The notes: generated by a model not told the origin, from the letters alone. 21,901 bases of DNA from UBA3071 sp965369635 (GCA_965369635.1 CBDURC010000019.1:1-21901); one strand, 5' to 3'; positions 6,386 to 15,860 are shown, numbered from the stretch's first letter. Numbers and translations are program-made.

Positions 6386-9379
6386 CTACTTGAACACTCC
6401 TTGTCTTTCGAAACGCACTGTTTTGATCTGCCGTGTGTGCAAGGAGAGTCGAACGACGTTGTCCGCGTCCGGACTCAGGCCCTCGCCGGGCTGTTCGTTC
6501 AGGTTAGTCAGGAGGGCTCGGCTGAAAGGCAGGCCAAGCCGCAGTCGAGCCTCAACCGGCCCAGGGGCGATATTCCAGACGCGAACGATCAGCGCATCGC
6601 CTTCCTCGGCCAATTTGATGGCGCTCACGATGACGCTGGTAGGGCTCACATCTACAAAGCTCAGGGCTGCTGGCAGCGGCCCGTCATGAGGATCGGTCAC
6701 GACGGCGCGCATGGGGGCGTTGAACGCATACGCCTCTGGGAAGGTGGAAAGCCAGCCAGGCGTCTCCCTGTCGCCGCCATGGGGCACCAGGGCGTAGTGG
6801 AGAGTGTACGCGCCCAGGCATTGAGCGCCAGGCAGAGGGATGCCTGGGCCGGCATGCCGGGGCCGGACCGGCATGTCGTCGCGCGAGAGCCAGCCTACGC
6901 AGCGCAGCAACGTGAGTAGCAGGGCCACGCCGCCGGGCTCAGGTCGCGCTTCCACCTCCGGCAGGCCACAGCTGATGAGAGTCAGCCCGGCCCGCCCGTC
7001 ACTCACATCGCTGAAGGTGCGCTGCGGATGCGTGAGGGCTGGCTGCTCTGGCCAGTCACTCGTATCCGTGGGCAGGTCTAGCGGACGCTCGACCACGTCG
7101 AAGGGTGTTTCCGTGCGGAAGCTGTCAGCGTTGACGGGCGTAGGAAAGCATACGCGCAGCCGGTGATCGCTGGCCCTGTTGTTGACCGTGGTCTCGAAGT
7201 CCACGCGGCGCAGTCCTGAAACCAGGCTGACTCGGGTGATGATGGGGAGGGTGACCCGTCTTGCTAGCCGGGCGCGGCGCGAAGCTGCAAGCCCGGCTGG
7301 TACGCGATAGCGCAGGGCTATATCCAGCGTTTGGCGGGCCGGGCCCCTCTCGAGCAGCCTCACCACCGGTGGCCGGTCCGGCTCGTCTACCACCATGCCC
7401 TGATCCACCGGACAGTGGCTGTAAACGTCTCCCCGATCGCCCTCGTCCTCGAAGCGGTTGAGCCCTCGAAAAACGATGCCCGTTATCTTGTCACGCAGGG
7501 TGATGCTTCCGTTCGCAGGGTCGGCTTCGATGTGAAAGAACTGGTTCTCTATGCTCAACGCTTCACTTCTTGTCTCTGGCGTCGGGCGTGCGGCCCTAGG
7601 CCGCAGAAAGTAGACACGGTAGCCGTGTCCTGGCATGTCCTGCGCCACGAACGCCAGTGTTGTCCGTGGGGTCACCTCCACGGACAACACCGGATGCTCC
7701 GGCTTTGTACGGGAGAGAGGCATTTCAGCAGTGCGCAGCCGGCGGCGGATCTCGGTGAGGGCCATCTCCAGCTCGGCCGAACTGGGCAGACCATGAGCGC
7801 TCAGGGTCATTGCCACCATCGGGCCGGCTTGACCCTCGTGATACCTGAGCCGCACAATCCCCTGTCCCCCCACCCGCTCAGGATGCTCCTGCGTCAACCG
7901 ACTCAACAGTTCCTCACGTTCAATGCCCAGGAGTGAGAAATCGAGCTTCTCCTCGCCCGACTTCTGCCAGGGCAATGGCTCATGCGCTTCGTCCACAAGT
8001 TCATAGCCTGGCCAGGCAGGTGGTATCTGCACCCGAACATGGACCAAGTCCGTTCGAGGCCCATCAGTTGGGTTAAAGACGACGAGTGGCACGTACGGAA
8101 CGGGCTCGACCAGGACGGCGGCTGCGGGCTGGATGCTGAGCGCCGGATCCTGAGAGTGAGCCGCGCTCGCACCAGCTTCGCTGGCGAGAGCTTTCTGCGA
8201 GTCACTGAGTCGGGGGCCTGTGGTCGTGATGTGCCCTACCAGGCTCTTCAGGCTGCGCCCCGTGATCTCCTGGGCGATTTGCTCCACCTGGTCGAAGCGA
8301 CACCGCATTTCCTCATGGACTTGATCCACACTGCACCCGCAAATGGAGTCATGAGCGTGATTCTGGAGCAGCAGGCCCCAGGCACGACGGACAAAGGCAT
8401 GTTTGGACTCGTGGGTGGGTTCACTGGCACGTTCCTGGGTTCGCGGATCGACCCACGCTGCAAAGGCACTGGAGGGTTCCGCCCAGCTTTCTAGCAGAGT
8501 CTCGCAGGCTCGGTTGCGCTGCTTTATCCACATGCGGGCTGATAGCACACCCGGGATGATGCTGGAACGCTGTGGGCTCCGGAACTCGCCCTGGACCGTT
8601 CGCAGGCTAGGATCCGCGGCGCGGACGGCGGAGACGTACTGGGGTAGAGTACCGTGTACGAGCTTCAGGTCTGTCAGGCGCTCCTCAGTGAGAGTCATGA
8701 GGGCCGGTAGGCCGGCGAAGGGCTCCGCGTGGTCCGTGCCATTCATCAGGAGGATGGCATCGGTGGTAGCGTGAGGCACCAAGCTGTCCACAGCCTGGCG
8801 CACGGTTTGAGCGAAGCCATCCGGGTTGCGGGGCGTCCAGGCCAGGTTGCCGTAGCCGTCGCGCAGGTATATGGTCAGGACGGCCGTTCCGTCGGGCGAC
8901 TGCCACAAGAACTCCGTCGGCAGATCCTGCACGCCGCGCCAGATGGCCGCATCGTGCACGCCGAAGCCTACCAGAATCTGGGGCAATTGGCTAATGTGTC
9001 CGAAGGAGTCCGGGATATAGCCGACGGGCATCGGCTCGCCGAAGCGACGGGCAACCCGGTCGCCCAGCATCAGGTTTCGGATGAGGGCTTCAGGGCTCAC
9101 CAGGAACTCATCGGGCAGAACGTACCAGGGACCGATGAGCAGCCGGCCCTTCTGCACCTGTTCCCGGATGTCGGACTCACGCTCGGGTCTAATCTGTAGG
9201 TAATCCTCGACTACTATCGATTGCCCGTCCAGCATGAAGTGGCGGTAACCGGGATCGCTTGCCAGCATACCCAGCAACCGGTCTACCAGGGTGACCAGAC
9301 GGATTCTGAACTCCTGGAAGGGCTGGTACCACTCGCGATCCCAGTGTGTGTGGGAAACGATGAAAGCTCGATATGGCAT
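6386..9379 (-). CDS. GH38 alpha-mannosidase (bacterial short-N-terminus type)
   Basis: Glycoside hydrolase family 38 enzymes remove terminal alpha-linked mannose with retention, using a zinc-bound catalytic Asp. The catalytic domain starts at the N-terminus: SHTHWDREWY gives zinc ligands H12 and D14, GYIPDSFGHISQLPQI holds nucleophile D124, and NHAHDSICG holds the last zinc ligand H343. The rest (about 997 residues) is the mid and C-terminal beta-sandwich region normal for GH38. The start could be GTG at 9382 or ATG at 9379; AAAGGA lies 6 nt before the ATG and only 3 nt before the GTG, so the ATG is preferred. No signal peptide is visible, which points to cytoplasmic trimming of imported oligosaccharides. 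It follows the UroD-like gene after about 20 bp and is coupled to the PHP hydrolase. An MngB-like role on mannosylglycerate is possible but not indicated by neighbours. Confidence 0.93.
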   Translation of the reverse strand: MPYRAFIVSHTHWDREWYQPFQEFRIRLVTLVDRLLGMLASDPGYRHFMLDGQSIVVEDYLQIRPERESDIREQVQKGRLLIGPWYVLPDEFLVSPEALIRNLMLGDRVARRFGEPMPVGYIPDSFGHISQLPQILVGFGVHDAAIWRGVQDLPTEFLWQSPDGTAVLTIYLRDGYGNLAWTPRNPDGFAQTVRQAVDSLVPHATTDAILLMNGTDHAEPFAGLPALMTLTEERLTDLKLVHGTLPQYVSAVRAADPSLRTVQGEFRSPQRSSIIPGVLSARMWIKQRNRACETLLESWAEPSSAFAAWVDPRTQERASEPTHESKHAFVRRAWGLLLQNHAHDSICGCSVDQVHEEMRCRFDQVEQIAQEITGRSLKSLVGHITTTGPRLSDSQKALASEAGASAAHSQDPALSIQPAAAVLVEPVPYVPLVVFNPTDGPRTDLVHVRVQIPPAWPGYELVDEAHEPLPWQKSGEEKLDFSLLGIEREELLSRLTQEHPERVGGQGIVRLRYHEGQAGPMVAMTLSAHGLPSSAELEMALTEIRRRLRTAEMPLSRTKPEHPVLSVEVTPRTTLAFVAQDMPGHGYRVYFLRPRAARPTPETRSEALSIENQFFHIEADPANGSITLRDKITGIVFRGLNRFEDEGDRGDVYSHCPVDQGMVVDEPDRPPVVRLLERGPARQTLDIALRYRVPAGLAASRRARLARRVTLPIITRVSLVSGLRRVDFETTVNNRASDHRLRVCFPTPVNADSFRTETPFDVVERPLDLPTDTSDWPEQPALTHPQRTFSDVSDGRAGLTLISCGLPEVEARPEPGGVALLLTLLRCVGWLSRDDMPVRPRHAGPGIPLPGAQCLGAYTLHYALVPHGGDRETPGWLSTFPEAYAFNAPMRAVVTDPHDGPLPAALSFVDVSPTSVIVSAIKLAEEGDALIVRVWNIAPGPVEARLRLGLPFSRALLTNLNEQPGEGLSPDADNVVRLSLHTRQIKTVRFERQGVFK

Positions 9380-9400
9380 CACACGTCCTTTCTGGTCAAC

Positions 9401-10501
9401 TCAAACCAATTCCTGCACCAGTTCCCCTACTAGCCGAACTCGTTCGATGTCTCCGTCTGGGGGCATTTCGTCCGATATTCCCAGCACGAGGCGGGGGTAA
9501 AACAGGTCAACTACTCGTCTCACGCAGTCGATCACTGTTTCCACAGAGAAAGACCGGAGGAAATACAGGGCGGGAATCCCGTCCAGAAGCACGCGGTCAG
9601 CTAGTGCCACTTTGATCTCCTCAAGCGTGACGTCTCCCTGGGGAACAGGCGTGGCGGCTTCAACCCCATCCCACGGGCAATCCCTCAAGTGGGGTAAGAG
9701 CGGCTTCATCGTCCCATCCACATGAATGTGCACGAACTTGTCAGCGGTGTGCAACTGCTCAACCCGCTGGCGGTAATAGGGAACCAGATGTTCACTCCAG
9801 ATCGGAGGTGGGTCCATGGAGGCATCGATATTCTCACCGAGATTGAGAATCTGGACAGGAGATCGGCATAGAACTTCATACATGGCGTCATCCGCCGTTG
9901 ACGCTGCCTCCACGTAGTGTTGGATCAGTGCGGGGTAGTCGTGCATCATGTAGACGGTTTTCTCAAACCCCATGTGCTCGATGAATAGTCCCTGTATCGG
10001 CGAACGGCGAAAGTGGAACTGGGGGCTGCCACGCTCGCCCACCCGCTGTGAATCCTGCTCATACGCTCCCTGGTCCCAGTACCATTCCTCATCTTGCAGC
10101 ATGAATTCCAGAACCTTGACATCCTCTGGTTTCTTGAGTTTGTACTCCGTGTTGTAGGCAGACACGTTCCATTCGTCATAATGCACGACCTCGGTTAGAG
10201 TTCCCACAGGGGTTTCCCACGTGCGTCTGAGTCGCTTCTCATCCTCCCACTGCTCGGCGACTTGCACAGTCTTGTATCGCCCGCGCAAAGGTCTCGTGAA
10301 GTATCGAACTGAGGCGTGGCAGTAGTCGTAGACATCAAGGAGACTGGCCTCCTGCAAATGTCCTGGCAACATTCCCCGCCTTCTGTTCACATCATACCAG
10401 TACTCTAACCTTGGCTGCCAGAGAATCCCGCCTGGGTCCCCTCCTCGGAAGACAGCCAAGCTCATATCCCGAAAACTGGGCTTGGCGCCCCTGCTATTCA
10501 T
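9401..10501 (-). CDS. UroD-superfamily protein lacking the HxC zinc motif
   Basis: This 366-residue protein shows the C-terminal layout of the uroporphyrinogen decarboxylase superfamily: FVHIHVDGTMKPLLPHL, then WDGVEAATPVPQGDVTLEE, then LVLGISDEMPPDGDIERV. In MtaA-like members the first block carries HxCG with two zinc ligands. Here it reads H258-I-H260-V-D262-G with no cysteine, so any metal site must differ. Heme biosynthesis is very unlikely given the divergence and operon position. It lies between two GH38 mannosidases with gaps of about 34 bp upstream and 20 bp downstream, so it is part of the glycan operon. The ATG at 10501 has only a weak ribosome binding site; a later ATG at residue 13 (DMSLAVF) is an alternative. 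Function unknown; demethylation or decarboxylation of a sugar substituent is a guess from context. Confidence 0.8.
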   Translation of the reverse strand: MNSRGAKPSFRDMSLAVFRGGDPGGILWQPRLEYWYDVNRRRGMLPGHLQEASLLDVYDYCHASVRYFTRPLRGRYKTVQVAEQWEDEKRLRRTWETPVGTLTEVVHYDEWNVSAYNTEYKLKKPEDVKVLEFMLQDEEWYWDQGAYEQDSQRVGERGSPQFHFRRSPIQGLFIEHMGFEKTVYMMHDYPALIQHYVEAASTADDAMYEVLCRSPVQILNLGENIDASMDPPPIWSEHLVPYYRQRVEQLHTADKFVHIHVDGTMKPLLPHLRDCPWDGVEAATPVPQGDVTLEEIKVALADRVLLDGIPALYFLRSFSVETVIDCVRRVVDLFYPRLVLGISDEMPPDGDIERVRLVGELVQELV

Positions 10502-10535
10502 GCATCTACACCATTGTGCTGGTGCTATGAACTGA

Positions 10536-13500
10536 TCACTGGAAGAAGCATAGCTTGAACGTCCTTACTTCGAATGGTTTGATATCGAAGCGTAGAGAGC
10601 CAGAAACGACGTCGACTTCGCCAATCTCGTCTTCATACAGATCGCACTCTGCGGCACGAGAAGGGGGATCTGGAAACGTGACATTCACCGTACCGCGCCG
10701 GTTCTGGTCCTCATACAGCCTGAGAATAAGCCCGTCTCCTTTCTCTGCCATCTTCAGCGCCGAGATCATGACATGATCACTGTCTATGGACAGGAAAGAG
10801 CCGGTAGATCTAAGATTGCCGTCCCCTTCCCCTATTGGAACTGGAACAAGCGGGTCATTGAGCTCCCATGCCCTGCGTGGTGTTTCGGCCTGTCGCCAGT
10901 CACCCCGATGGGGATATAGACTATATGTGAACGAATGGTGTCCCAAATCCGCCGTTGGATCGGGGTACTGTGGACCCCTGAGTAGTGTGAGCCGCATATG
11001 ATTGCCAGAAATATCGTGACCGTATTTGCAGTCGTTCAGAAGACTTACACCGTAGTCGCCCTCGGAAATATCAGCCCATAGATGGCCACAAACCTCGAAC
11101 TTGGCAGCGTCCCACGGGGTGTTGGAGTGAGTCGGTCTCTCAATGTAGCCATAGGAGACATCATAGGTCGCCCTCATGGCATTCACATTCACGAGAAACC
11201 CAGTCTTCAGTAACCGATCTCGCTCTCGCCACTCGATCTCCGTCTCGAAATCTATGCGCGGCACGCTGCGATGAAGGATGATTTTCTGCGCAATCAGCGA
11301 CCTCATGAAACTGCGTTCCTGCCGCAAGACAAGCCTCACTGGACCGGTTTCAACGATTTCAGAACGCTCGACGGGTGAAATCCCAAACTCGCGGTCTTTG
11401 TACATTGGCACAATATCCCACGCCGCATAACGTCCCGGTACATCTTCGAACAGCTGGAACCTGTTGCCTCGCTTGCCTGCCTCCAGGACTTGGCGGTTGT
11501 TCTTCTTGTCGTAGATTCCCGAAATCGTTCCATCTTCACCAATACGCAGTTGGAAGAAGTCGTTTTCAATGGAGTCGTCACGCACCGTGAACGGCGTGCT
11601 CACATCGGGCTCACCTGCAGCGATTCTGTAGACCGTGTATCCCATCGGTGGGACATCTCGTGCTTCGATAAGCATTCTCACCTGTCTGTCGTCTTGACTG
11701 AGAACCTGGAACGTAACGTTCTTCCCGCGAGCATCCAAGACCTTGAAGGGAATACCGGGCGGTGTCTTGAACTCCGCTTCAACTACATCTGTCCTTGCCC
11801 AAGGCTGCATATTGAAGACAACCACAGCAGCGGACTCTGAAGAATCATCACTGATCTGATTGCCTATGTAGTTCAACGCGGATGTCAGGGCCTTCTCGCC
11901 CTTTTCAAAGACAGTTTCATAGTCCGCAAGAGCGTCGCGAAAAGCCTGAGTGACGTGTGAGCCAGGCAGAATATCGTGGAACTGGTTCTTGAGTATCAGC
12001 TTCCAGCCTTCGTGCAGATCTTCCCCTGGATAACTGCCGCCCAGTAGACTCGCCAACGCCGACATCGCCTCCGCGTTTCTGTACAGGATTTCCGCTTTCC
12101 GATTGTTCTTCTTCAGACGTGCCTGGGTGGTGTATGTTCCGCGGTGTGTTTCTAGATAGAGCTCATCTTTCCAAACGGGCAGACTTTCTACTTTCGCTTC
12201 TATCCGTTCGAAAGCCTCTTCGCCATGAGTAAATAACGATTGGGGTATGCCAGGAGTACTTGTATATCGCCGACCGATGAGAACATCCTCGCGGTTTGGG
12301 CCGCCCCGGCCGTCGGCGTAACCATAGTTGTAGATTACCTCATTGCACTCTACTTTCTGCTTGTACTCGTTCCAATTTGTCAGCATCACGTCCGCGTCTA
12401 TACTCGCCCCAAAGTGTGTGGCTGGTAGATGGGCCAGGATACGTGAACCGTCCGGTCCTTCCCACCAGAAGGTGTTGTGAGGAAACTCGTTGGTATCGTT
12501 CCAGATCACCGGTTTGTTCGTGATTAGGAACCGAAACCCTGCCCGTTTGAGAATCTGAGGGATAAACCAGGCGATGCCGAATACATCCGGAAGCCAGCAA
12601 ACAGACGATGTTGTTTCAAACTCTCGCCGCGCGAACTCCCGTCCAAATTGGAGTTGGCGCAGAAACGATTCACCTGAAATCAGATTACAGTCTGGCTCAA
12701 CGTACATCCCGCCTATGACTTCCCAGCGACCATCTTTTACGCGCTCTTTGATCCTATCATAGATTTCCGGATATAGACTTTGCAGATCTTCATAAAGCTT
12801 CATCTGGCTCTGACAGAAAAGATAATCCGGGAATTCACGCATCATGTTCAGCGTCGTGGCGTGCGTACGACCGATTTTTCTCAAAAACTCACTATAATCC
12901 CACTGGTACACAAAATCAAGGTGGCTGTGACCGACCATGTTCAAACGGCCATGGTGTTTGAATCGCTCAGAGTTGTAAATATGGTCACGTACATAGGCCC
13001 GCGCCTTCATCAAACTCGCCCTGAGCTTCTCGCCATCCCCCTCGAAGTCAATCAAAGAAATGGCTTTTTTGAGCTCGTCGAAGAGAAATGCGCGGACCTC
13101 GTTCCCTGCCTGGGGGGTCATCACGATGTCATAAGCGCACTTGAGATCGAAATATGCGTCCTCGATGTCGCGGTCAAGCACCGCCAACTCTGCCACGCCG
13201 AACCGATGCACTGTCAGGGGGATCTCCATCTCGTTGACGTACTGCTCGATCTCTATCTGCAGCGTTTCACCGCCCCTCGCGTGTTCAGACAGAAACACAA
13301 TCTCGTGTCTTGAGTCCAACCCGGCCAGTTGCTTTCCGTCAAGAGTCAGCAATCCCTCGCCACCGGGTTTGAGATGCAGCACACAGTATTTCCCGTCAAA
13401 GCTCTTTGGCACCTGCACTTCACACCGGAAAAACGCGGTGCGGTTCTCGCCTCCCCACTCATCGCCAATCCGGTATGGTCTCCATTGCTGGTCGAGCCAT

Positions 13501-13664
13501 TCGTAATGTCCCGGTCCGTGATATATGGCCTCTCGTATTCTCCAGTCTTCAAGTCTAGCTGTCTCTGGAAACCGTGCTGTCCTTATCTTCTCAATCTGTA
13601 CGCCCATCCACTGTTGTGGTGTATAAGCACTCCGCATCTTATCTTTGATTCTGACTTGGTCCAT
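10536..13664 (-). CDS. GH38 alpha-mannosidase, large Ams1/MAN2C1-like class
   Basis: This protein of 1,042 residues has an N-terminal beta-sandwich domain of about 240 residues before the catalytic domain, as in Ams1/MAN2C1-class cytosolic alpha-mannosidases. Key sites are VGHSHLD (zinc ligands H248, D250), WLPDVFG (nucleophile D360) and NQFHDILPGSH (zinc ligand H563). Most GH38 enzymes keep a Trp three residues after the HxD Asp (HIDTAWLW in Ams1 types); here HLDFVYQW has Tyr253 instead, which may alter the -1 subsite. The frame is open back to a TTG at 13727. The ATG at 13664 is preferred because CAGGAG lies about 11 nt before it and the upstream part (KALCPPAERWY) does not look like the family. 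There is no signal peptide. It follows the second permease after about 117 bp and precedes the UroD-like gene. Confidence 0.92.
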   Translation of the reverse strand: MDQVRIKDKMRSAYTPQQWMGVQIEKIRTARFPETARLEDWRIREAIYHGPGHYEWLDQQWRPYRIGDEWGGENRTAFFRCEVQVPKSFDGKYCVLHLKPGGEGLLTLDGKQLAGLDSRHEIVFLSEHARGGETLQIEIEQYVNEMEIPLTVHRFGVAELAVLDRDIEDAYFDLKCAYDIVMTPQAGNEVRAFLFDELKKAISLIDFEGDGEKLRASLMKARAYVRDHIYNSERFKHHGRLNMVGHSHLDFVYQWDYSEFLRKIGRTHATTLNMMREFPDYLFCQSQMKLYEDLQSLYPEIYDRIKERVKDGRWEVIGGMYVEPDCNLISGESFLRQLQFGREFARREFETTSSVCWLPDVFGIAWFIPQILKRAGFRFLITNKPVIWNDTNEFPHNTFWWEGPDGSRILAHLPATHFGASIDADVMLTNWNEYKQKVECNEVIYNYGYADGRGGPNREDVLIGRRYTSTPGIPQSLFTHGEEAFERIEAKVESLPVWKDELYLETHRGTYTTQARLKKNNRKAEILYRNAEAMSALASLLGGSYPGEDLHEGWKLILKNQFHDILPGSHVTQAFRDALADYETVFEKGEKALTSALNYIGNQISDDSSESAAVVVFNMQPWARTDVVEAEFKTPPGIPFKVLDARGKNVTFQVLSQDDRQVRMLIEARDVPPMGYTVYRIAAGEPDVSTPFTVRDDSIENDFFQLRIGEDGTISGIYDKKNNRQVLEAGKRGNRFQLFEDVPGRYAAWDIVPMYKDREFGISPVERSEIVETGPVRLVLRQERSFMRSLIAQKIILHRSVPRIDFETEIEWRERDRLLKTGFLVNVNAMRATYDVSYGYIERPTHSNTPWDAAKFEVCGHLWADISEGDYGVSLLNDCKYGHDISGNHMRLTLLRGPQYPDPTADLGHHSFTYSLYPHRGDWRQAETPRRAWELNDPLVPVPIGEGDGNLRSTGSFLSIDSDHVMISALKMAEKGDGLILRLYEDQNRRGTVNVTFPDPPSRAAECDLYEDEIGEVDVVSGSLRFDIKPFEVRTFKLCFFQ

Positions 13665-13753
13665 GTTGATTCTATCTCCTGAGTTGAAAGTGTACCAACG
13701 CTCGGCAGGGGGACAGAGGGCCTTCAATGCATAATAGGGGGGCTTTCCGAAAT

Positions 13754-13768
13754 CCCAACTTTATTGGG
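13754..13768. repeat. Small hairpin between permease and mannosidase genes
   Basis: CCCAA (13754-13758) and TTGGG (13764-13768) pair across a 5-nt loop in the 117-bp gap between the DppC-like permease and the large mannosidase. It could stabilise the transporter part of the mRNA or be chance. There is no T-tract for termination. Confidence 0.25.
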
Positions 13769-13781
13769 GGACAGCGCACCA

Positions 13782-14651
13782 TCACACCTGGGAGTGAAGC
13801 CGGGGATTGCTCACTTCATCGAAGCCCAGATGGATCAGGTACAGGGAGAGAAAGAGACCCATGAGGGTAAGGATCGGGGTTATCCACCACCACCAGAGGT
13901 TCTGCAAGATAGCCGAATAGTTGAGGGCCCAGTAGATCATCATGCCAAGCGTCATCTCTCGCTGGGGACCCAACCCCAAGAGGGACAGCCCCGACTCGGC
14001 CAGGATGGCCGCGATGAAGGCGTTGACGAAGTTAGCCCCCAGCCATTGTAACATGTGGGGCATCAACTCGCGGAAGATGATTTCCAGGCCAGACATTCCT
14101 GAGAGGCGAGCGATCTGGACGAAGGCCCGCTCCTTTAGACTCAGCACCTGGGCCCGGACCTGGCGGGCGGGCGAGGGCCAGGCAAAGGCCCCGATGATCA
14201 GAGCCATGGTCTGCACCCCCAACCCCCTCACCAGGGAGGCGATCAAAATCAAGAATACGAGGGAGGGTACCGAGAGGAAGACGTCAATCAAGATCCTCAA
14301 CACGGCGTCAACCGCCCCCCCGAAGTAACCGCTGACAAAACCGATGAGGGCCCCTAGCAGGGTACCAATGAAGGCCGCAATCAGGCCGACTTGCAGGGAG
14401 TTGGGCACGGCTTCGCTCATCTGGATGGCGACGCTTCGCCCTAGAGAGTCGGTGCCCAGCAGGCCTCCCGGTCCCGGGGGAAGTCGGGCGGGGAAGCTAC
14501 CGGTACGACGTTGCACGGGGTCCACAAAGAAGTTCCCCACCACAGCCGCTGCCAACAACGCCAAAAAGATGATCGTTCCAATGAACAACTTCCTGTTGTG
14601 CAGGAGCTCCCCTGCATATCCCCGCTGTGCTTCAACTTGAACCTCTGCCAT
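13782..14651 (-). CDS. ABC transporter permease, DppC/OppC-like
   Basis: This 289-residue inner-membrane protein is the second permease of a peptide/nickel/oligosaccharide-type ABC importer. A cytoplasmic N-terminus is followed by a first hydrophobic helix (LFIGTIIFLALLAAAVV). After a periplasmic loop come four or five further helices. The loop contains LLGTDSLGRSV, the DppC-family GTDxxGRD motif with Val in place of Asp. The cytoplasmic coupling region includes ARLSGMSGLEIIFRELMPHM, matching the EAA-type loop that contacts the ATPases. The ATG lies 3 bp after the stop codon of the DppB-like gene, with GGGAGGGG overlapping that gene's end, so the two permeases are coupled. It is shown as part of an oligosaccharide importer because mannosidases follow it; peptide import cannot be excluded. 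Confidence 0.92.
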   Translation of the reverse strand: MAEVQVEAQRGYAGELLHNRKLFIGTIIFLALLAAAVVGNFFVDPVQRRTGSFPARLPPGPGGLLGTDSLGRSVAIQMSEAVPNSLQVGLIAAFIGTLLGALIGFVSGYFGGAVDAVLRILIDVFLSVPSLVFLILIASLVRGLGVQTMALIIGAFAWPSPARQVRAQVLSLKERAFVQIARLSGMSGLEIIFRELMPHMLQWLGANFVNAFIAAILAESGLSLLGLGPQREMTLGMMIYWALNYSAILQNLWWWWITPILTLMGLFLSLYLIHLGFDEVSNPRLHSQV

Positions 14652-14654
14652 GGT

Positions 14655-15671
14655 CTATCCCCTCCCTGCCCGCTCGTAGCGTATCCTGGGGTCAATCAGG
14701 GGGTAGGCCATGTCAATGACGAAATTGGCCAATGCTACCGCGAAGACGATGAGGAGGACACCGCCCTGGATCACCGGGAAGTCGATACTCGTAATGGAGT
14801 TGTAGATTAACCAACCAAGGCCGGGGTAGGCAAAGATCACCTCGGTGATGAGCGCCCCCCCGACGATGCGGCCCAGAGAGATGGCCAGGCCGGTCGCCTG
14901 GGGCAGCAGGGCATTTCGGAAGGCGTAACCCCAGAGGATCCGCCGGTCGGAGAGCCCCTTAGCCTCAGCCTGTAGGATATAGTCCTCGCCCTTCAAGGAA
15001 GTGATCAGGCTCCGCATACTTAGGAACCACCAGCCCAGGGAAACAAGGATGATGCTCAAGGCCGGCAGCGTGGCATGGCGGAGCACATCCAGGGCAAAGT
15101 CGAGGGAGAGTTCCGGCCTAAGCCCTACTGAGTACGCTCCGGAGAGAGGGAAGATCCGCCATTGAAAGGCGAAGAGGAAGATGAGGATGATGGCCAGGAT
15201 GTAATAGGGGATGGTGTACAACACCAGGGCCGCCGGAACGAGGGCCTGAATGAACCGTGATTTCCCACCCCTCCATCCCACCACGGCGCCGATCAGCGAA
15301 CCCAGCACCCAACTGATCAGCGTCGTCAGCGTCAGGAGGCCGATGGTCCAGGGGACCGCGGACCTCAGCATGTCGGACACGTGGGCGGGGAAGTTACCGA
15401 TGGAGTAGCCCAGATTCCCCCGGGCCAGCTCTCGCAGGAAGCGAACGTACTGTTCCCACAGACTCTTGTCCAGGCCGAAGAGGCGGTTGTACTCCTCAAT
15501 GAGCTGCGGGGCATTCACTCTTCCCCCTGCGGCTGCCATTCTGCTGAAGACGGCGGTGAGGGGATGGCCAGGAACGAGGCGGGGCACGAAGAAGACGATG
15601 GTGATGGAAATGAAGATTGTCGCCACAAAGATAACGAACCGTTCCGAGAGATACCTCAAGTAGGCTACCAT
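14655..15671 (-). CDS. ABC transporter permease, DppB/OppB-like
   Basis: This 338-residue integral membrane permease starts MVAYLRYLSERFVIFVATIF, the typical DppB opening with its first helix. A periplasmic region with LFGLDKSLWEQYVRFLRELA and RGNLGYSI follows, as in DppB/OppB. About five more helices include the coupling loop EAKGLSDRRILWGYAFRNAL and the closing motif VIFAYPGLGWLIYNSI. The open frame extends upstream to 15875, but that extension crosses a repeat cluster and is Arg/Pro-rich, so the ATG at 15671 is chosen. AAGGA lies about 11 nt before it. It follows the solute-binding protein after a 244-bp repeat-filled gap and is coupled to the DppC-like gene. Confidence 0.92.
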   Translation of the reverse strand: MVAYLRYLSERFVIFVATIFISITIVFFVPRLVPGHPLTAVFSRMAAAGGRVNAPQLIEEYNRLFGLDKSLWEQYVRFLRELARGNLGYSIGNFPAHVSDMLRSAVPWTIGLLTLTTLISWVLGSLIGAVVGWRGGKSRFIQALVPAALVLYTIPYYILAIILIFLFAFQWRIFPLSGAYSVGLRPELSLDFALDVLRHATLPALSIILVSLGWWFLSMRSLITSLKGEDYILQAEAKGLSDRRILWGYAFRNALLPQATGLAISLGRIVGGALITEVIFAYPGLGWLIYNSITSIDFPVIQGGVLLIVFAVALANFVIDMAYPLIDPRIRYERAGRG

Positions 15672-15694
15672 GATGGTCCCATTCCTTCGGCTTC

Positions 15695-15860
15695 CCCTTC
15701 GACTCCTTCGACTATGCCCCGCCCTGAGCGGGACGAAGGGCTCAGGACAGGTTCGCTGAGGGCAGGCTTGGCTCAGGACAGGCCCATGCGCCGCGCGCAC
15801 TAGATTGATGCTTCGTTGTGAGCCTGTCCTGAGCTTGCCGATGGGCTCAGCCGAATGACT
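15695..15860. repeat. REP-like repeat cluster inside the transporter operon
   Basis: GCTCAGGACAGG occurs at 15740-15751 and again at 15771-15782; its reverse complement CCTGTCCTGAGC lies at 15823-15834. CCTTCG (15705-15710) and CGAAGG (15734-15739) flank a GC-rich palindromic core (CCCGCCCTGAGCGGG). These are variants of one motif set (CTTCGAC / CTCAGGACAGG) arranged as inverted and direct repeats. The cluster occupies the gap between the binding-protein and permease genes and could form strong RNA stems. Confidence 0.7.

Noticed and set aside
7331..7936. 201-residue plus-strand open frame
   Set aside because: Antisense to the GH38 mannosidase and without a ribosome binding site or family motif.
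12780..13313. 177-residue plus-strand open frame
   Set aside because: Antisense to the catalytic and N-terminal domains of the large GH38 mannosidase.
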